The notes beneath the pieces were generated by a model. The model was not told the origin of the DNA. It saw only the letters and a list, made by a program, of their open reading frames with translations, and did not search any database. The position numbers and the translations under genes are program-made. This document shows positions 9,013-18,815 of a DNA stretch of 64,000 nt, piece after piece; within the stretch, counting starts at the first letter, position 1, and each line of letters begins with the position of its first letter. This stretch comes from Dyadobacter sp. CY347 (GTDB lineage Bacteria; Bacteroidota; Bacteroidia; Cytophagales; Spirosomataceae). The stretch spans positions 620,001 through 684,000 of the forward strand of contig NZ_JAKFFT010000004.1 of the NCBI RefSeq assembly GCF_021502655.1, given 5' to 3'.

Positions 9013-9591
9013 TTAGCGTGTCGTTGTGCGGGTAAGTTCTACGGAGAATTTTGCATTACAAGCCTGGTTGATCGTAACAGCCTGCGTCCCCTTAATTAAT
9101 TCCGGACCGAACTGGCTCAGATCAAAATTCATGTCCAGTTTTTTGGCTGCCGAAGAGTCACTGAGATAATGTAGTTTTATGCCAGAGCTATCGAGTTGGG
9201 CAGTATAAACGCGGACCAGCTGGTTGTTGGCGTCCAGCACACGCGTAAATAATCCAGTCGAATCGCTGATAAACTCCCAGAAATTGGCCCTTTGATCCCC
9301 GATCACATATTCACTGCAATTGGATTCCCGGCAAACCGACTTGCTGTTCCAAACGCCCGCAATGGTCTCAGGCCAGCTTTGGATGATGACTGTATCTTTT
9401 TTAGTCCGTAAGCTGTCGCGCATTTTTACCAGTGATTTATAGTCCGCCTCTTTCAGCGCAAATTCGCTTTCCTTTTTAATGATAGCCTGCTCACGCTCAG
9501 CAAGATGCTTTTCTCTTTGGTCATTCTGGCAGGCGGTCAGGAAAACACAGCTTATTAAAAAATTGAGCAGAAGGGTTGGAAGTCGTAGCAT
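9013..9591 (-). CDS. Predicted lipoprotein with N-terminal coiled coil
   Basis: The family is not recognised. The 192-residue product has a lipoprotein signal with lipobox FLTAC (cysteine at about residue 21), then a charged heptad-like stretch (about 24-60, rich in K, E and R) suggesting a short coiled coil. A beta-rich domain of about 110 residues follows with VWNSKSVCRESNCSEY and WEFISDSTGLFTRV; the two cysteines there could form a disulfide. It is the first gene of a two-gene minus-strand unit with the cation antiporter, which suggests an envelope role linked to ion stress, but no function can be given. Confidence 0.75.
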   Translation of the reverse strand: MLRLPTLLLNFLISCVFLTACQNDQREKHLAEREQAIIKKESEFALKEADYKSLVKMRDSLRTKKDTVIIQSWPETIAGVWNSKSVCRESNCSEYVIGDQRANFWEFISDSTGLFTRVLDANNQLVRVYTAQLDSSGIKLHYLSDSSAAKKLDMNFDLSQFGPELIKGTQAVTINQACNAKFSVELTRTTTR

Positions 9592-9728
9592 GGCGTGCGG
9601 GTTGATGTGGGCGCAATTTATAAGTCCTTTACTTAGCAGCCAAGCACGAATTCCGCCGAAATGTGTTTTTCTTACAACATCGTGTATGGCTTAAAACTTC
9701 CGGGAATGAGATTTTTACAAAGAATAGA

Positions 9729-10361
9729 ATGATACCATTTAAACATTTACCATTCAAAATCAGCCAGGTTTATCTGACCTCTGACACACATTACGGGCAC
9801 AAAAACATTTGCTCGGGAACAACTACATGGCCGGAAGACCATGCGGGAGGATGCCGCCAGTTCCCGCTCATTGAGGATATGAATGATGCCATTATCAACG
9901 GCATTAATACAACGGTTGGCAAGAATGACCTGCTGATCCATTGTGGCGACTGGTCGTTTGGAGGAAAAGATAATGTCCAGATATTCAGGAAGAAGATTAT
10001 CTGTAAAAATGTGATCCTGCTTCAAGGCAATCACGATCATCATATTTCCCGGGCGCATGCAGGTCCGCAGAATTTATTTATAGAATTTTCACAGATAGGC
10101 TTTTACCAGGTTGAGTCCATCAAATTTGTCTGCGCGCATTATCCCATGGCCATCTGGCACCAGTCGCACCACAACGTGCCGCTGTTTTATGGACATGTCC
10201 ACGGATCGTACGAGAATGTGGGTAAATCCCTGGATGTAGGAATAGATAATATATTCAAATTGAAGCACGAGTATGCCCCCATATCGCTGCAAGAGGCATA
10301 TGATATTTGCAAGAAGAAGCCCGCATTTCTGGAATCACATCATGACGAGTTTACCAATTAA
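9729..10361 (+). CDS. Calcineurin-like metallophosphoesterase
   Basis: Using ATG 9729 (MIPFKHLPFK) the protein has 210 residues; the longer frame from a GTG at 9663 adds an implausible N-terminus. The family's metal-binding motifs are all visible in order: SDTHYGHKN (Asp19, His21), HCGDWSFGG, LQGNHDHH, CAHYPMAIW and YGHVHGSYEN. It is a small, cytoplasmic, two-metal phosphoesterase of the type sometimes encoded in phage and bacterial genomes with unknown natural substrate. It has no apparent operon partner. Confidence 0.9.
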   Translation: MIPFKHLPFKISQVYLTSDTHYGHKNICSGTTTWPEDHAGGCRQFPLIEDMNDAIINGINTTVGKNDLLIHCGDWSFGGKDNVQIFRKKIICKNVILLQGNHDHHISRAHAGPQNLFIEFSQIGFYQVESIKFVCAHYPMAIWHQSHHNVPLFYGHVHGSYENVGKSLDVGIDNIFKLKHEYAPISLQEAYDICKKKPAFLESHHDEFTN

Positions 10362-10572
10362 CTCGATTGCCGTTCAGCCTGACCATTATTTCAATGCTAG
10401 GTGTAGCAGCCACCATCAGCTACAATGTTAGTTATCAGGCATGATAATTATACACGATGACTCTTGTATATTATTTGTCAGCTTGTTCAATCATTCACAA
10501 TCTGTTCTAAATTGAAAGGAATTGATTCTTGCAACTGCGGCATTTATTCACCAAAACCAGTTGTCAAGATTT

Positions 10573-13500
10573 ATGAATAAAACCTTACTATTCATTTTAC
10601 TTTCTTTCCTCAGTTTTTCCACCCCACTTTATGCCCAGCAAAGTAGCCAGATCAGCGGCAATGTTACAGCAAGCGAAACGGGTGAAGCTTTTCCGGGTGT
10701 AACCGTTCAGGTTAAAGGAACAAAAATAGGCACCATTTCTGATGCAAATGGAGCCTTTCAAATCAGCGCTGCGTCATCTGCTACAACATTGATTTTCTCT
10801 GCAATAGGCATGCAGACTGTGGAAGAGGCGATCTCCGGACGAAATGTCATTAACATTTCGCTGAACCCTAATTCGGAGGAATTGAATGAAGTGATCATCA
10901 CCGCCCTTGGCATCAAAGGTGAGCGCGACAAATTTGCTTCCTCAGTCTCCACATTGGAAGGAAAAACCATTGCCCGAAGCGGAGAAACGAGCTTGCTGAC
11001 CGGGTTAAGCGGCAAAACTTCGGGCGTATTGATCACGCGTAACGGCGGAGATCCGGGAGCAGGCGCTTACATTCAGATCCGTGGACAAAACACGATCAAT
11101 GGCAGTGCGCAACCATTGTTCATCGTTGACGGCGTGCCCGTCAGCAATGCGAGCGACAATGCGGGAACGGCCGCTAACAACGGCATTATCCAGCAATCGC
11201 GGATCAACGACATTAATCCCGAGGACATTGAGCGGATGGAAGTTTTGAAAGGCGCGTCCGCTGCGGCTCTGTGGGGAACGCGCGCTGCGAACGGCGTGAT
11301 CGTGATTACCACCAAAAAGGGCCAGAATACGAATGGTAAGGTCAACATTACATTCAAATCCACGATTTCATTTGACCGCGTGAACAAAATGCCTGCATTG
11401 CAGCGCACTTACGGGCAGGGTTTAGGCGGGCTTTATCAGCAGGGCAATAGGAACAGCTTCGGCGATCTGATTTCCGACCGTTCGGGTGGACAGGATACTT
11501 ACACTAGCGATCCTTCGGCGGCAGGTTACCAGGGCGTGGTGGTGTTTCCGGATGGCACAAGCCGTTACGCAATCGCACCGGGAACGGCCGCTTATCCGCA
11601 TGGTGGCAAGAATGATCAGAGCACTTATGATCATACAAAGGATGTTTTTCAAACCGGCCATTTTACAGACAACAGCTTGAACATCAGCGGCGGAGATAGT
11701 AAGTCGACATTCCTGGTTAGTTATTCCAATCTGAATCAGGATGGTGTTATCAAGGCTTTTAGCAATTACAAAAGGAATACTGCGCGGGTGAATGTGGGGA
11801 GCCAGTTTACGACCTGGCTGCGGGCCTCGGCTAATGTGGGTTATACCAAAGTGCAGTCTTCCAGGGTTCAGGAGGGTGATAATGTGGACGGAATTATGCT
11901 GGGCGGATTACGTACACCGCCCGATTTTGACAACAGCAAATCCACCGGGACATTCACGAATCCGGCCGGGCAAGTTTTTAACGACGCGCATGTTTCTTAC
12001 CGGAATCCTTTGGGCAAGGATCTGAGCACGATTTATTCAAACCCGCTTTGGAACATTAATAACAACAAAAATACCAGCGACGTTGACCGGCTCATCGGGA
12101 CGCTGCAACTGGACATTACGCCTGTTTCCTGGCTGAACATTACCGGGCGCACCGGCGTGGACAACTTCACAGATAATCGCCTCGAACGCTTTTCAAGGAA
12201 TTCCGCGCTTTATACCAATGGTTTTTTATCCAAAAACTGGATTTCCGAAAAGCAGTTCAACACCGATGTGTTTGCCGTTGCCAACACCACATTTAACAAC
12301 GATTTTAGTGGATCATTACTGCTGGGTGTGAATTACAACAGCCGCAGACGGGCGACGCTTTCTGGTGCCATCAGTAACCTCATCGTTCCCTCAGCACCGG
12401 ATATTCTGACCAATGCATTAAATTCCAACCTCAGCGCAAACAACTACAATTCCCTGATCCGCACTTACGCGTATTATGCACAGGCCGATTTGCAGGCATA
12501 TGATATGCTCTTCCTGACATTAACCGGCCGCAGTGAAAGTGCATCTACATTTGGATCGAAAACCAAAAACAGCTTCTTTTTTCCATCTGCCGCATTAGCG
12601 TGGCAGTTTACAAAATTGAATGCATTGGCAGACAATGATTTTCTGAGCTTCGGGAAACTGCGCCTGACCTTGGGACAAGTGGGCATCCAGCCGCAGCCTT
12701 ACCAGAATTTCACCACTTTCGGGCCGGCTTTTTACGGGGATAAGGATACATTCACACGCGGACTGAGCTCAGCCAGCACATTATATGGAGGCGGCTATGT
12801 GCGCAGCACCACAGCAGGCAATGATTTCCTGCGTCCCGAACGGAAATCGGAGACTGAAATCGGTGTGGACCTGCGCTTTTTGAATAATAAAATCACTTTC
12901 TCAGCCACTGGTTACAGCAACCGCACGAAGGATGTGATCCTGGCATTGAATGTGCCCAGCGGAACAGGTTACACCATCCGCAATGTGAATGCCGCAGCGC
13001 TTTCCAACAAAGGACTCGAACTGGACGCAAGTGCTAATGTGCTTTCCAAAGGTGATTTTAACTGGAATTTATCAGCTAACTTCTCGCTGAACCGCAGCAA
13101 TGTTGTCTCGCTTGCCGGCGCATCCAATTATACATTGCCCGACAGTTATATGCAGAATTCCTCACTGATTCCCGGTCAGCCATTTGGCATATTTTACTCC
13201 ACTGATTTCCAGAAAAATGAATCAGGAGCTTATGCACTTGATGCAAATGGTTTCCCCCAAGGTGGCACACAGAGCGAGATCATTGGTGATCCGAATCCAA
13301 AGTGGCGCGGCGGTTTGGGCAGCACATTTGCCTTCAAAAACTTATCCCTTTTCGTATTGTTCGACCGCATTGCCGGAAATGATTTCTTCAACGGAACGCG
13401 CGGCTCGCTCTACAATTTCGGCACACACGGCGACCAGGGACATACGGTTGTAGCACCGGCTGGCGGACTCAAAGATGTGAACGGGAACACCATTGCAGAA

Positions 13501-13869
13501 GGCACTTCCTTCCAGGGCCAGATCAAGGATTTTGGCGGCGGGCCGGTTGCAATTAATCAGGCCTGGTGGCAGGGGCGGGGAACAGCTTCCACTTCTGCTT
13601 CTTACAAGCAGTTTGTAGAGGATGCAAGTGCGACTCGTTTGCGTGAAGTAACGCTTACATATAGTTTGAAAAGTGCTGCATTCCGCCGTTTCACACATTT
13701 ATCCAATGTTGATTTCAGCATAACCGGCCGCAATCTGGTGCTTTGGACCAAATATACAGGCACCGATCCGGAAGTGAACATTTCGGGCGCAGGCTTGTCG
13801 CGCGGGCAGGATTGGTTTACAAATCCCAATACAAAGTCGATACTGTTCAGCGTGCGGGTGATGTATTAA
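10573..13869 (+). CDS. SusC/RagA-family TonB-linked outer-membrane transporter
   Basis: Starting at ATG 10573 the protein has 1098 residues and a signal peptide ending near STPLYAQQ; a TTG 17 codons upstream is unlikely. A carboxypeptidase-regulatory-like beta-sandwich (about 25-100, GEAFPGVTVQVKGTKIGT) is followed by the SusC plug (ALGIKGERDKFASSVS onward, with NPEDIERMEVLKGASAAALW) and a large beta-barrel ending in an aromatic-terminated strand (SILFSVRVMY). It imports oligomeric nutrients across the outer membrane using TonB energy. It is followed after 20 bases by its SusD partner and then an MFS transporter, a pair without any carbohydrate-active enzyme in view, so the nutrient could be a glycan or a peptide. 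Confidence 0.93.
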   Translation: MNKTLLFILLSFLSFSTPLYAQQSSQISGNVTASETGEAFPGVTVQVKGTKIGTISDANGAFQISAASSATTLIFSAIGMQTVEEAISGRNVINISLNPNSEELNEVIITALGIKGERDKFASSVSTLEGKTIARSGETSLLTGLSGKTSGVLITRNGGDPGAGAYIQIRGQNTINGSAQPLFIVDGVPVSNASDNAGTAANNGIIQQSRINDINPEDIERMEVLKGASAAALWGTRAANGVIVITTKKGQNTNGKVNITFKSTISFDRVNKMPALQRTYGQGLGGLYQQGNRNSFGDLISDRSGGQDTYTSDPSAAGYQGVVVFPDGTSRYAIAPGTAAYPHGGKNDQSTYDHTKDVFQTGHFTDNSLNISGGDSKSTFLVSYSNLNQDGVIKAFSNYKRNTARVNVGSQFTTWLRASANVGYTKVQSSRVQEGDNVDGIMLGGLRTPPDFDNSKSTGTFTNPAGQVFNDAHVSYRNPLGKDLSTIYSNPLWNINNNKNTSDVDRLIGTLQLDITPVSWLNITGRTGVDNFTDNRLERFSRNSALYTNGFLSKNWISEKQFNTDVFAVANTTFNNDFSGSLLLGVNYNSRRRATLSGAISNLIVPSAPDILTNALNSNLSANNYNSLIRTYAYYAQADLQAYDMLFLTLTGRSESASTFGSKTKNSFFFPSAALAWQFTKLNALADNDFLSFGKLRLTLGQVGIQPQPYQNFTTFGPAFYGDKDTFTRGLSSASTLYGGGYVRSTTAGNDFLRPERKSETEIGVDLRFLNNKITFSATGYSNRTKDVILALNVPSGTGYTIRNVNAAALSNKGLELDASANVLSKGDFNWNLSANFSLNRSNVVSLAGASNYTLPDSYMQNSSLIPGQPFGIFYSTDFQKNESGAYALDANGFPQGGTQSEIIGDPNPKWRGGLGSTFAFKNLSLFVLFDRIAGNDFFNGTRGSLYNFGTHGDQGHTVVAPAGGLKDVNGNTIAEGTSFQGQIKDFGGGPVAINQAWWQGRGTASTSASYKQFVEDASATRLREVTLTYSLKSAAFRRFTHLSNVDFSITGRNLVLWTKYTGTDPEVNISGAGLSRGQDWFTNPNTKSILFSVRVMY

Positions 13870-13889
13870 TTGACAATTTAGAACTCAAC

Positions 13890-15317
13890 ATGAAAAAAAT
13901 ATTTAAGATAAAAATAGGCATCGCACTCCTGGCCATGCAGTTTTTAATAAGCTGTGAGCAAAGTTTTGATCAGCCTGACATCCAGAATAATCCCAATGCC
14001 GTGACAGACGTGAATATCCCAACGCTGCTGGCGGGCACGATGCTGGGCGTGTCCATGCTGCATGAGGATACGGATGTGCGGATTGCTTCCATGTGGGCGG
14101 GCGAGCTGGCGGGACTTTCAAGGGCGCATCAGGGATTTGGTCAGTACATTGTTTCTTCCCAGAGTTTCAGCTGGAATGTGCTGTATCCGGTTGCCAGCCA
14201 GGCGCGGTTGATCCAGGTAAAGGCCGATGCGGTCGGGGACAAATGGACAAAAGGCGTCGGTCAGGTTTTGGAAGCATTGGTGATTGCAAAAGCGACCTCG
14301 CTGTATGGTGATGTTCCTTATAGTCAGGCATTTGATGAAACGAATTTTCCAACACCTGTTTTCGACAAACAAGCTGACGTTTACAAAGCGCTTCAAGTAA
14401 CACTGGATAATGCCATCCTGAACCTTTCAGCACCAGCGGGACTTGCATTTACCCAGCAGGATTTTTTGTATAAAGGAGATGTTACCAAATGGAAAGCTGC
14501 GGCCAACACATTGAAAGCCAGACTTTACCTGCACAGTGCGGAATATGACAATGCGATAGCAAGTGCAGCCAAAGGCATCAGAAGCCAAGTCGGAGACATG
14601 CTGATCCCGCATGGGAGTAGTCTGGGTGTCGATATGAACCAGAACTATGATTTTTTCCGTGTGAACCGTGCCGGCGACACAGGTTTTGACGGCGCTTATT
14701 TGCCCAAATTAATGCAGTCGCGCATTGCCTCGGCCAACAGCAAAACGGACGAAACTGCACTTTATAATCATTATTTCAAAACAGGGATCATTGCGCCAGG
14801 AAGCCTGGACGCCAACACAACGGATGGCGCTTTCATGGCTAACTCTCCGCATCCCATTTTGACTTACTACGAAAATGAGCTCATCATCGCCGAAGCACAA
14901 GCAAGGAAAAACACATCGAATGAAGCGCTGATTGCATTAAATGCAGTCCGGGCAGGGCTGGCGGGAGGTTATCTGCACGGGGCAACATTGCCAGCTGCGG
15001 GAAGAAAATATGAGCCATATGCATTGAATGATTTTTCAGCAAATGGAATTGCTAACCCATCCAAAGCGGCAACAACCCAGCAAGCATTGCTTTACGAAAT
15101 CATCGCGCAGCGTTACATCATTTTTCTTATGCAATATGAGGCGTTTAATGATTATCGGCGTTTGGCAAAGGCAACGCCTGTTGTGCAGTTACCCATTCCT
15201 TTATATGTGGGAAACAGAAAACCACAACGCTTCATTTACCCGCAAAGTGAAATCGCCACCAACCCGAATGTTCCGTCACCTCTGCCAGACCAATTCACCA
15301 ATACGACCATTTTTTAA
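13890..15317 (+). CDS. SusD/RagB-family nutrient-binding lipoprotein
   Basis: ATG 13890 gives 475 residues with a lipobox FLISC (cysteine 22) followed by EQSFDQPDIQNNPN, the conserved start of the SusD-like subgroup that accompanies CAZyme-poor SusC genes. TPR-like helices follow, for example VLEALVIAKATSLYGDVPYSQAF and WKAAANTLKARLYLH, and the C-terminal IIAQRYIIFLMQYEAFNDYRR block is characteristic. It is the surface lid of the SusC transporter encoded 20 bases upstream. The longer open frame beginning inside susC is not used because it lacks a signal. Confidence 0.92.
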   Translation: MKKIFKIKIGIALLAMQFLISCEQSFDQPDIQNNPNAVTDVNIPTLLAGTMLGVSMLHEDTDVRIASMWAGELAGLSRAHQGFGQYIVSSQSFSWNVLYPVASQARLIQVKADAVGDKWTKGVGQVLEALVIAKATSLYGDVPYSQAFDETNFPTPVFDKQADVYKALQVTLDNAILNLSAPAGLAFTQQDFLYKGDVTKWKAAANTLKARLYLHSAEYDNAIASAAKGIRSQVGDMLIPHGSSLGVDMNQNYDFFRVNRAGDTGFDGAYLPKLMQSRIASANSKTDETALYNHYFKTGIIAPGSLDANTTDGAFMANSPHPILTYYENELIIAEAQARKNTSNEALIALNAVRAGLAGGYLHGATLPAAGRKYEPYALNDFSANGIANPSKAATTQQALLYEIIAQRYIIFLMQYEAFNDYRRLAKATPVVQLPIPLYVGNRKPQRFIYPQSEIATNPNVPSPLPDQFTNTTIF

Positions 15318-15344
15318 AATGACCGCTCCGATTAGCCAAGCCTT

Positions 15345-16679
15345 ATGAGTAGCAAAAAATTACCTGCGCTGTCTGAAAATACAAATCTGAGATATGCCAA
15401 TTTCATTGCCTTGTATTTTGCAGAAGGCTTGCACATGGGCATGCTCTTCGTGGGCATACCGGCGTGGCTGGCGATGCAGGGAAAAACGCCTACCGAAATC
15501 GGTGCCTTTGCTGTTGCGTGTTCGCTTCCGTGGACATTCAAATTTGTAGCAGCGCCACTGATGGACCGTTATGCTTATTTGCCGATGGGTCGAAAACGGC
15601 CGTGGGTAATTGGTGCGCAATTGGGTTTGACGGCTAGCTTTGTCGCATTGGCCTTTGTGCCTGACCCACTTCTGAACCTGGGTATATTGAACATAGCAGC
15701 ATTTGTCGCTTCCTTTTGCGGTGCTTTGCAGGATGCAGCCACGGACGGCATGGCCGTGGATGTGCTGGAAGATCATCAGCAGGCGCGTGCCAACGGTTTC
15801 ATGGGCGGCGCCAGAATGATCGGAAGCTCGCTGGCCCTGGCCGTCGGAAGCTGGATATTGAATGTGCATGGTTTTACAGCAGCAATTCTTGCTATCTCGA
15901 CCATGATCGGCCTGATGACCTTTGTGCCGGTTCTGCTCAGAGAACAGCCGGAGGAGAAAATCCTGCCCTGGACTGCCGGCATCGCCTCTGTGCAAAATCA
16001 GACCATGCAGGTTTCCAAATGGTCAACGATCATGAAATCGCTTTACAGCCTTTTCAGGTTACGGGATTCCATGTTGGTGGCTGCTTTGATGTTTGTGTCC
16101 ATGGGTTCCTACAATTATTTTGAAACATTGCTCCCGCTTTTCGCAGTCAAAATCACCGGTTGGACCAACACATTGTATTCACAAGCATTTGCGACGGCAG
16201 ATTTAATCGGCGGGATTGCTGGGCTGCTCATTGGCGGTTATCTGATAGAACGGTTTGGGAAAAAGCGCATGATCGGCATTTATTTTTTTCTCATCATGCT
16301 GATCACCAGCGTGTTGATTTTGTCAAAGTCGTTTTGGGAAAACAGCACATTCCTGTATGGATTCATCATTACATACCGGTGGCTCAATGCATTTGCCAAA
16401 ATCGGTGTCTACGCTATTGCCATGCAATGTTGTTCAAAGAAAGTGTCAGCCAGTCAATTTACGTTCTACATGACATTAGGCTCACTAGGTTCGATGGCAG
16501 GAGCAACTTTGATCGGGCCCATGAAAGAAAATTTTAGCTGGGACGTGACATTTTTCCTGTTCGTCGTCCTGCTCGCCTTTGCGTGGGTGATTATGTATGT
16601 GTTGGATATAGCAAAGTTGACGAACCAGATTGAGGGCTTTGAGCAAAAGGAGATGGAGGAGGCGGTTGTGGTGGTATAA
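15345..16679 (+). CDS. AmpG-like MFS transporter
   Basis: The 444-residue inner-membrane protein has about twelve transmembrane helices. The loop after helix 2 reads PLMDRYAYLPMGRKRPWVIGAQ, the AmpG/PAT-type form of MFS motif A, and the DAATDGMAVDVL segment in helix 4 to 5 is also typical of this subgroup. Family members move muropeptides, acetyl-CoA, siderophores or sugars inwards with protons. It starts 28 bases after the SusD stop, so it likely carries the imported ligand from periplasm to cytoplasm, but the ligand is unknown. Confidence 0.87.
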   Translation: MSSKKLPALSENTNLRYANFIALYFAEGLHMGMLFVGIPAWLAMQGKTPTEIGAFAVACSLPWTFKFVAAPLMDRYAYLPMGRKRPWVIGAQLGLTASFVALAFVPDPLLNLGILNIAAFVASFCGALQDAATDGMAVDVLEDHQQARANGFMGGARMIGSSLALAVGSWILNVHGFTAAILAISTMIGLMTFVPVLLREQPEEKILPWTAGIASVQNQTMQVSKWSTIMKSLYSLFRLRDSMLVAALMFVSMGSYNYFETLLPLFAVKITGWTNTLYSQAFATADLIGGIAGLLIGGYLIERFGKKRMIGIYFFLIMLITSVLILSKSFWENSTFLYGFIITYRWLNAFAKIGVYAIAMQCCSKKVSASQFTFYMTLGSLGSMAGATLIGPMKENFSWDVTFFLFVVLLAFAWVIMYVLDIAKLTNQIEGFEQKEMEEAVVVV

Positions 16680-16754
16680 CCACACATCACATCAAACTCA
16701 CCCTAGCCCACTTCCGCAGAAAAACGACTGTTTGGCTTTTACAAAAGTACAGAA

Positions 16755-17663
16755 TTACTGGGCAGCTATACTTTTCTTAATATCCACAACAAAACTCACA
16801 TCTACATTCATAGCAGAAGCAATCTGCTCATCGGTAAGTACCGACTGCTCGATCAGACTCTTCACCGCGTCACGAGTTTTTTGCAGTTTACCTTCTTCGC
16901 GGCCTTTTTCAACGAATTGTTCCAAAGTGTCCATGATCGATTCTTTATTTGGAAATGGTGGTAACGATGTAATCATCTGTAGAAATTGATCCCTTCCAAG
17001 TGGATTCCCCTCTAATATATAAACTATCAAAGTGTTTAGCAAGTTCTTGTCCATCTCATTAATCAGTGTATAAATGGTCGGAAGTAATGCGTTCAGCTGC
17101 TTTTTAAACGCACTATACTTCATAGCCAGCAGCGATGCGGCCAGAAAATTATTATTAACCGCCTGAATCTCGTCGTCAGATATCTGACCCAGATTATGGA
17201 AAATGTACTGGTAATCAGGCACGAATTTCTGCAATGCTGGTTCCAGGTCTCCGAAGAGATCGATTAGCGTCTTGTATTCCCATCGATCCTTGCCGTGGTA
17301 GAGTAATATCGGAATGATCAGCGAGGGATTTTCCTTGTTGCCGATCTGTTTCAGAAGTCCCGAAAAGATATAGCTACCAATCTGGATCGGCGCGTATTTG
17401 TCTACGTAGCTTTTGTGCTCGACGAGCAGCGATATTTTCACTTCTCCTTTGCCACCGGCTCTCTTGCATGTGTACACAATGTCCGAAATGGATTTTTGTA
17501 GGTCTTTGGAAACGTATGTGTCGGGAAGTTGTTGGAGTGTGGAAAAATCGAGGAGATTCTGAATGTTTTGCGGGATACATGCCCGAAAATAGTCCAGCGC
17601 GATTTGCTGGTTGCTCATGATAGCCCGGATGAAGGTATCATGTTTTTGTGTGTGTTTGTCCAT
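16755..17663 (-). CDS. Rpn-family PD-(D/E)XK nuclease/putative transposase
   Basis: The 302-residue protein starts MDKHTQKHDTFIRAIMSN, matching the HD-x-x-F-R/K opening of Rpn (recombination-promoting nuclease) proteins. The catalytic residues are visible as Asp61 (SISDIVYTC) and Glu82-x-Lys84 in SLLVEHKSY, followed by the I-G-S-Y-x-x-x-L helix and LIIPILLYHGKDRWEYKT. The C-terminal 60 residues contain a charged E/G/K-rich helix (FVEKGREEGKLQKTRDAV) typical of the family. Known members are DNA endonucleases that raise recombination; some act as selfish or defence-like genes. It is transcribed away from the glycosyltransferase operon. The frame is intact. Confidence 0.88.
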   Translation of the reverse strand: MDKHTQKHDTFIRAIMSNQQIALDYFRACIPQNIQNLLDFSTLQQLPDTYVSKDLQKSISDIVYTCKRAGGKGEVKISLLVEHKSYVDKYAPIQIGSYIFSGLLKQIGNKENPSLIIPILLYHGKDRWEYKTLIDLFGDLEPALQKFVPDYQYIFHNLGQISDDEIQAVNNNFLAASLLAMKYSAFKKQLNALLPTIYTLINEMDKNLLNTLIVYILEGNPLGRDQFLQMITSLPPFPNKESIMDTLEQFVEKGREEGKLQKTRDAVKSLIEQSVLTDEQIASAMNVDVSFVVDIKKSIAAQ

Positions 17664-17683
17664 GCGCCAAAGATATAAGTTTG
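17655..17683 (+). promoter_or_regulatory. Predicted promoter of the glycosyltransferase operon
   Basis: TTTG at 17655-17658 followed after 17 bases by TAAGTTTG at 17676-17683 fits the Bacteroidota -33/-7 consensus (TTTG and TAnnTTTG). Transcription would begin near 17690, about 60 bases before the first start codon. The -7 box directly abuts a minus-strand -7 box for the Rpn gene. Confidence 0.5.
17668..17675 (-). promoter_or_regulatory. Predicted -7 box of the Rpn nuclease gene
   Basis: Read on the minus strand this is TATCTTTG, a perfect TAnnTTTG, ending only 4 bases before the ATG of the nuclease gene (start codon 17663-17661). Transcription would start at or next to the start codon, implying a leaderless message. 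No good -33 TTG is found at the standard distance, so this is weaker than the plus-strand promoter. Confidence 0.35.
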
Positions 17684-17750
17684 GTGCATCTATATGTAGC
17701 CTTTTATTACCAACAGATTACTGGCATGAAGATTGGATACTATGGTTATC

Positions 17751-18815
17751 ATGAATATTTTACTCGTATCCGGTCCTGGTATATCACTAAAAGAGCCTTA
17801 CAACAGCGGTATAGAGGCGTTCATAGTTTCGTTTGCCAATCAACTTGTTGAGGAAGGGCATGCTGTGGATGTTGTTGCGGAGCAGGCGGAAGCTAGCGCT
17901 GGATTTACGCTCGTCAACCCGTTTACCGCATTTTCTTCAGAGGAACCTGACCTTTCTAAACTTTTAAAAGAAAAGCATCAGTTCGGAAATCTGGATGTCA
18001 ATGCATATGATGTCATTCACTACAACATGTTCTACCCGCATCTGTTGCAGGCGGGATTGCTTTTTAATAAGCCTTCTGTCTTAACCCTACATTCTCCGGC
18101 TGACAGCAACCGAATATCAGCATATCAAAAGCTTTCGCAGCAAAGCGATGTAACATTCGTAGCGATATCAGAAAGGATCAAACAGCAATGGGACCGGGCG
18201 CTTGATATGGATATGCCGCTCATAAACAATGGTATAGACATGGATCTTTGGCCAACAAAAAGCGCGAAGAACCGTGATTATCTGCTATGGTCGGCACGAA
18301 TTAATGAAGAAAAGAATGTTGCAGCTGCGATTTCCGTAGCAAAACAGATGAAGCTGCCGCTGAAAATTGCTGGTAGAATTGTTGACCAACATTATTTTGA
18401 TGCGCAGGTTAAACCGCATCTTGATGATCGAATCCAGTATGTCGGGCATTTGACACAGCGCGAACTGAGCAGCTTGGCGCAAAAAGCATCTGCTTATCTC
18501 GCAACAGCAACTTGGCAGGAGCCGTTTGGTTTGGCTGCTTTGGAAATGCTGGCGAGCGGTGTGCCAGTTGTTGGCTTTAAGACTGCTGTGCCGCCAGATT
18601 GGCAGCATGAAAGTGTATTAACAACTGAATCTTTACAGTGGCAAGACTTGGTAGAGCTGGTTAGCAAGAGTAAGGCAATCAGTCCGGGTGCATGTAAGGG
18701 ATTTGCATCAAGCATGAACATACAAAATATGACTTCGAACTACGTAAAGCTATATAGAGAAGTGTTGTTGCAAAAAGAGGTTGGTGAAGAAGCCATATCG
18801 GAGATCAGCATATGA
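17751..18815 (+). CDS. Family 4 glycosyltransferase, first of three paralogues
   Basis: ATG 17751 is preferred because it gives MNILLVSGPGISLKEPYNSG, which aligns without gaps to the start of the third paralogue; two upstream in-frame starts add only 3 to 6 residues. The 354-residue GT-B enzyme has the N-terminal donor/acceptor fold and the C-terminal GT4 signature EPFGLAALE (E-x7-E) at about residue 260, with a conserved ATWQEPFGL context. It probably transfers a sugar from a nucleotide-sugar donor in the cytoplasm; the substrate is unknown. Its stop overlaps the next start in ATGA, showing translational coupling. Confidence 0.9.
   Translation: MNILLVSGPGISLKEPYNSGIEAFIVSFANQLVEEGHAVDVVAEQAEASAGFTLVNPFTAFSSEEPDLSKLLKEKHQFGNLDVNAYDVIHYNMFYPHLLQAGLLFNKPSVLTLHSPADSNRISAYQKLSQQSDVTFVAISERIKQQWDRALDMDMPLINNGIDMDLWPTKSAKNRDYLLWSARINEEKNVAAAISVAKQMKLPLKIAGRIVDQHYFDAQVKPHLDDRIQYVGHLTQRELSSLAQKASAYLATATWQEPFGLAALEMLASGVPVVGFKTAVPPDWQHESVLTTESLQWQDLVELVSKSKAISPGACKGFASSMNIQNMTSNYVKLYREVLLQKEVGEEAISEISI

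Noticed and set aside
10362-10572. Promoter search upstream of the second SusC gene
   Set aside because: A TATTATTTG sequence is near the -7 consensus but does not fit it, and no -33 element lies at the right distance.
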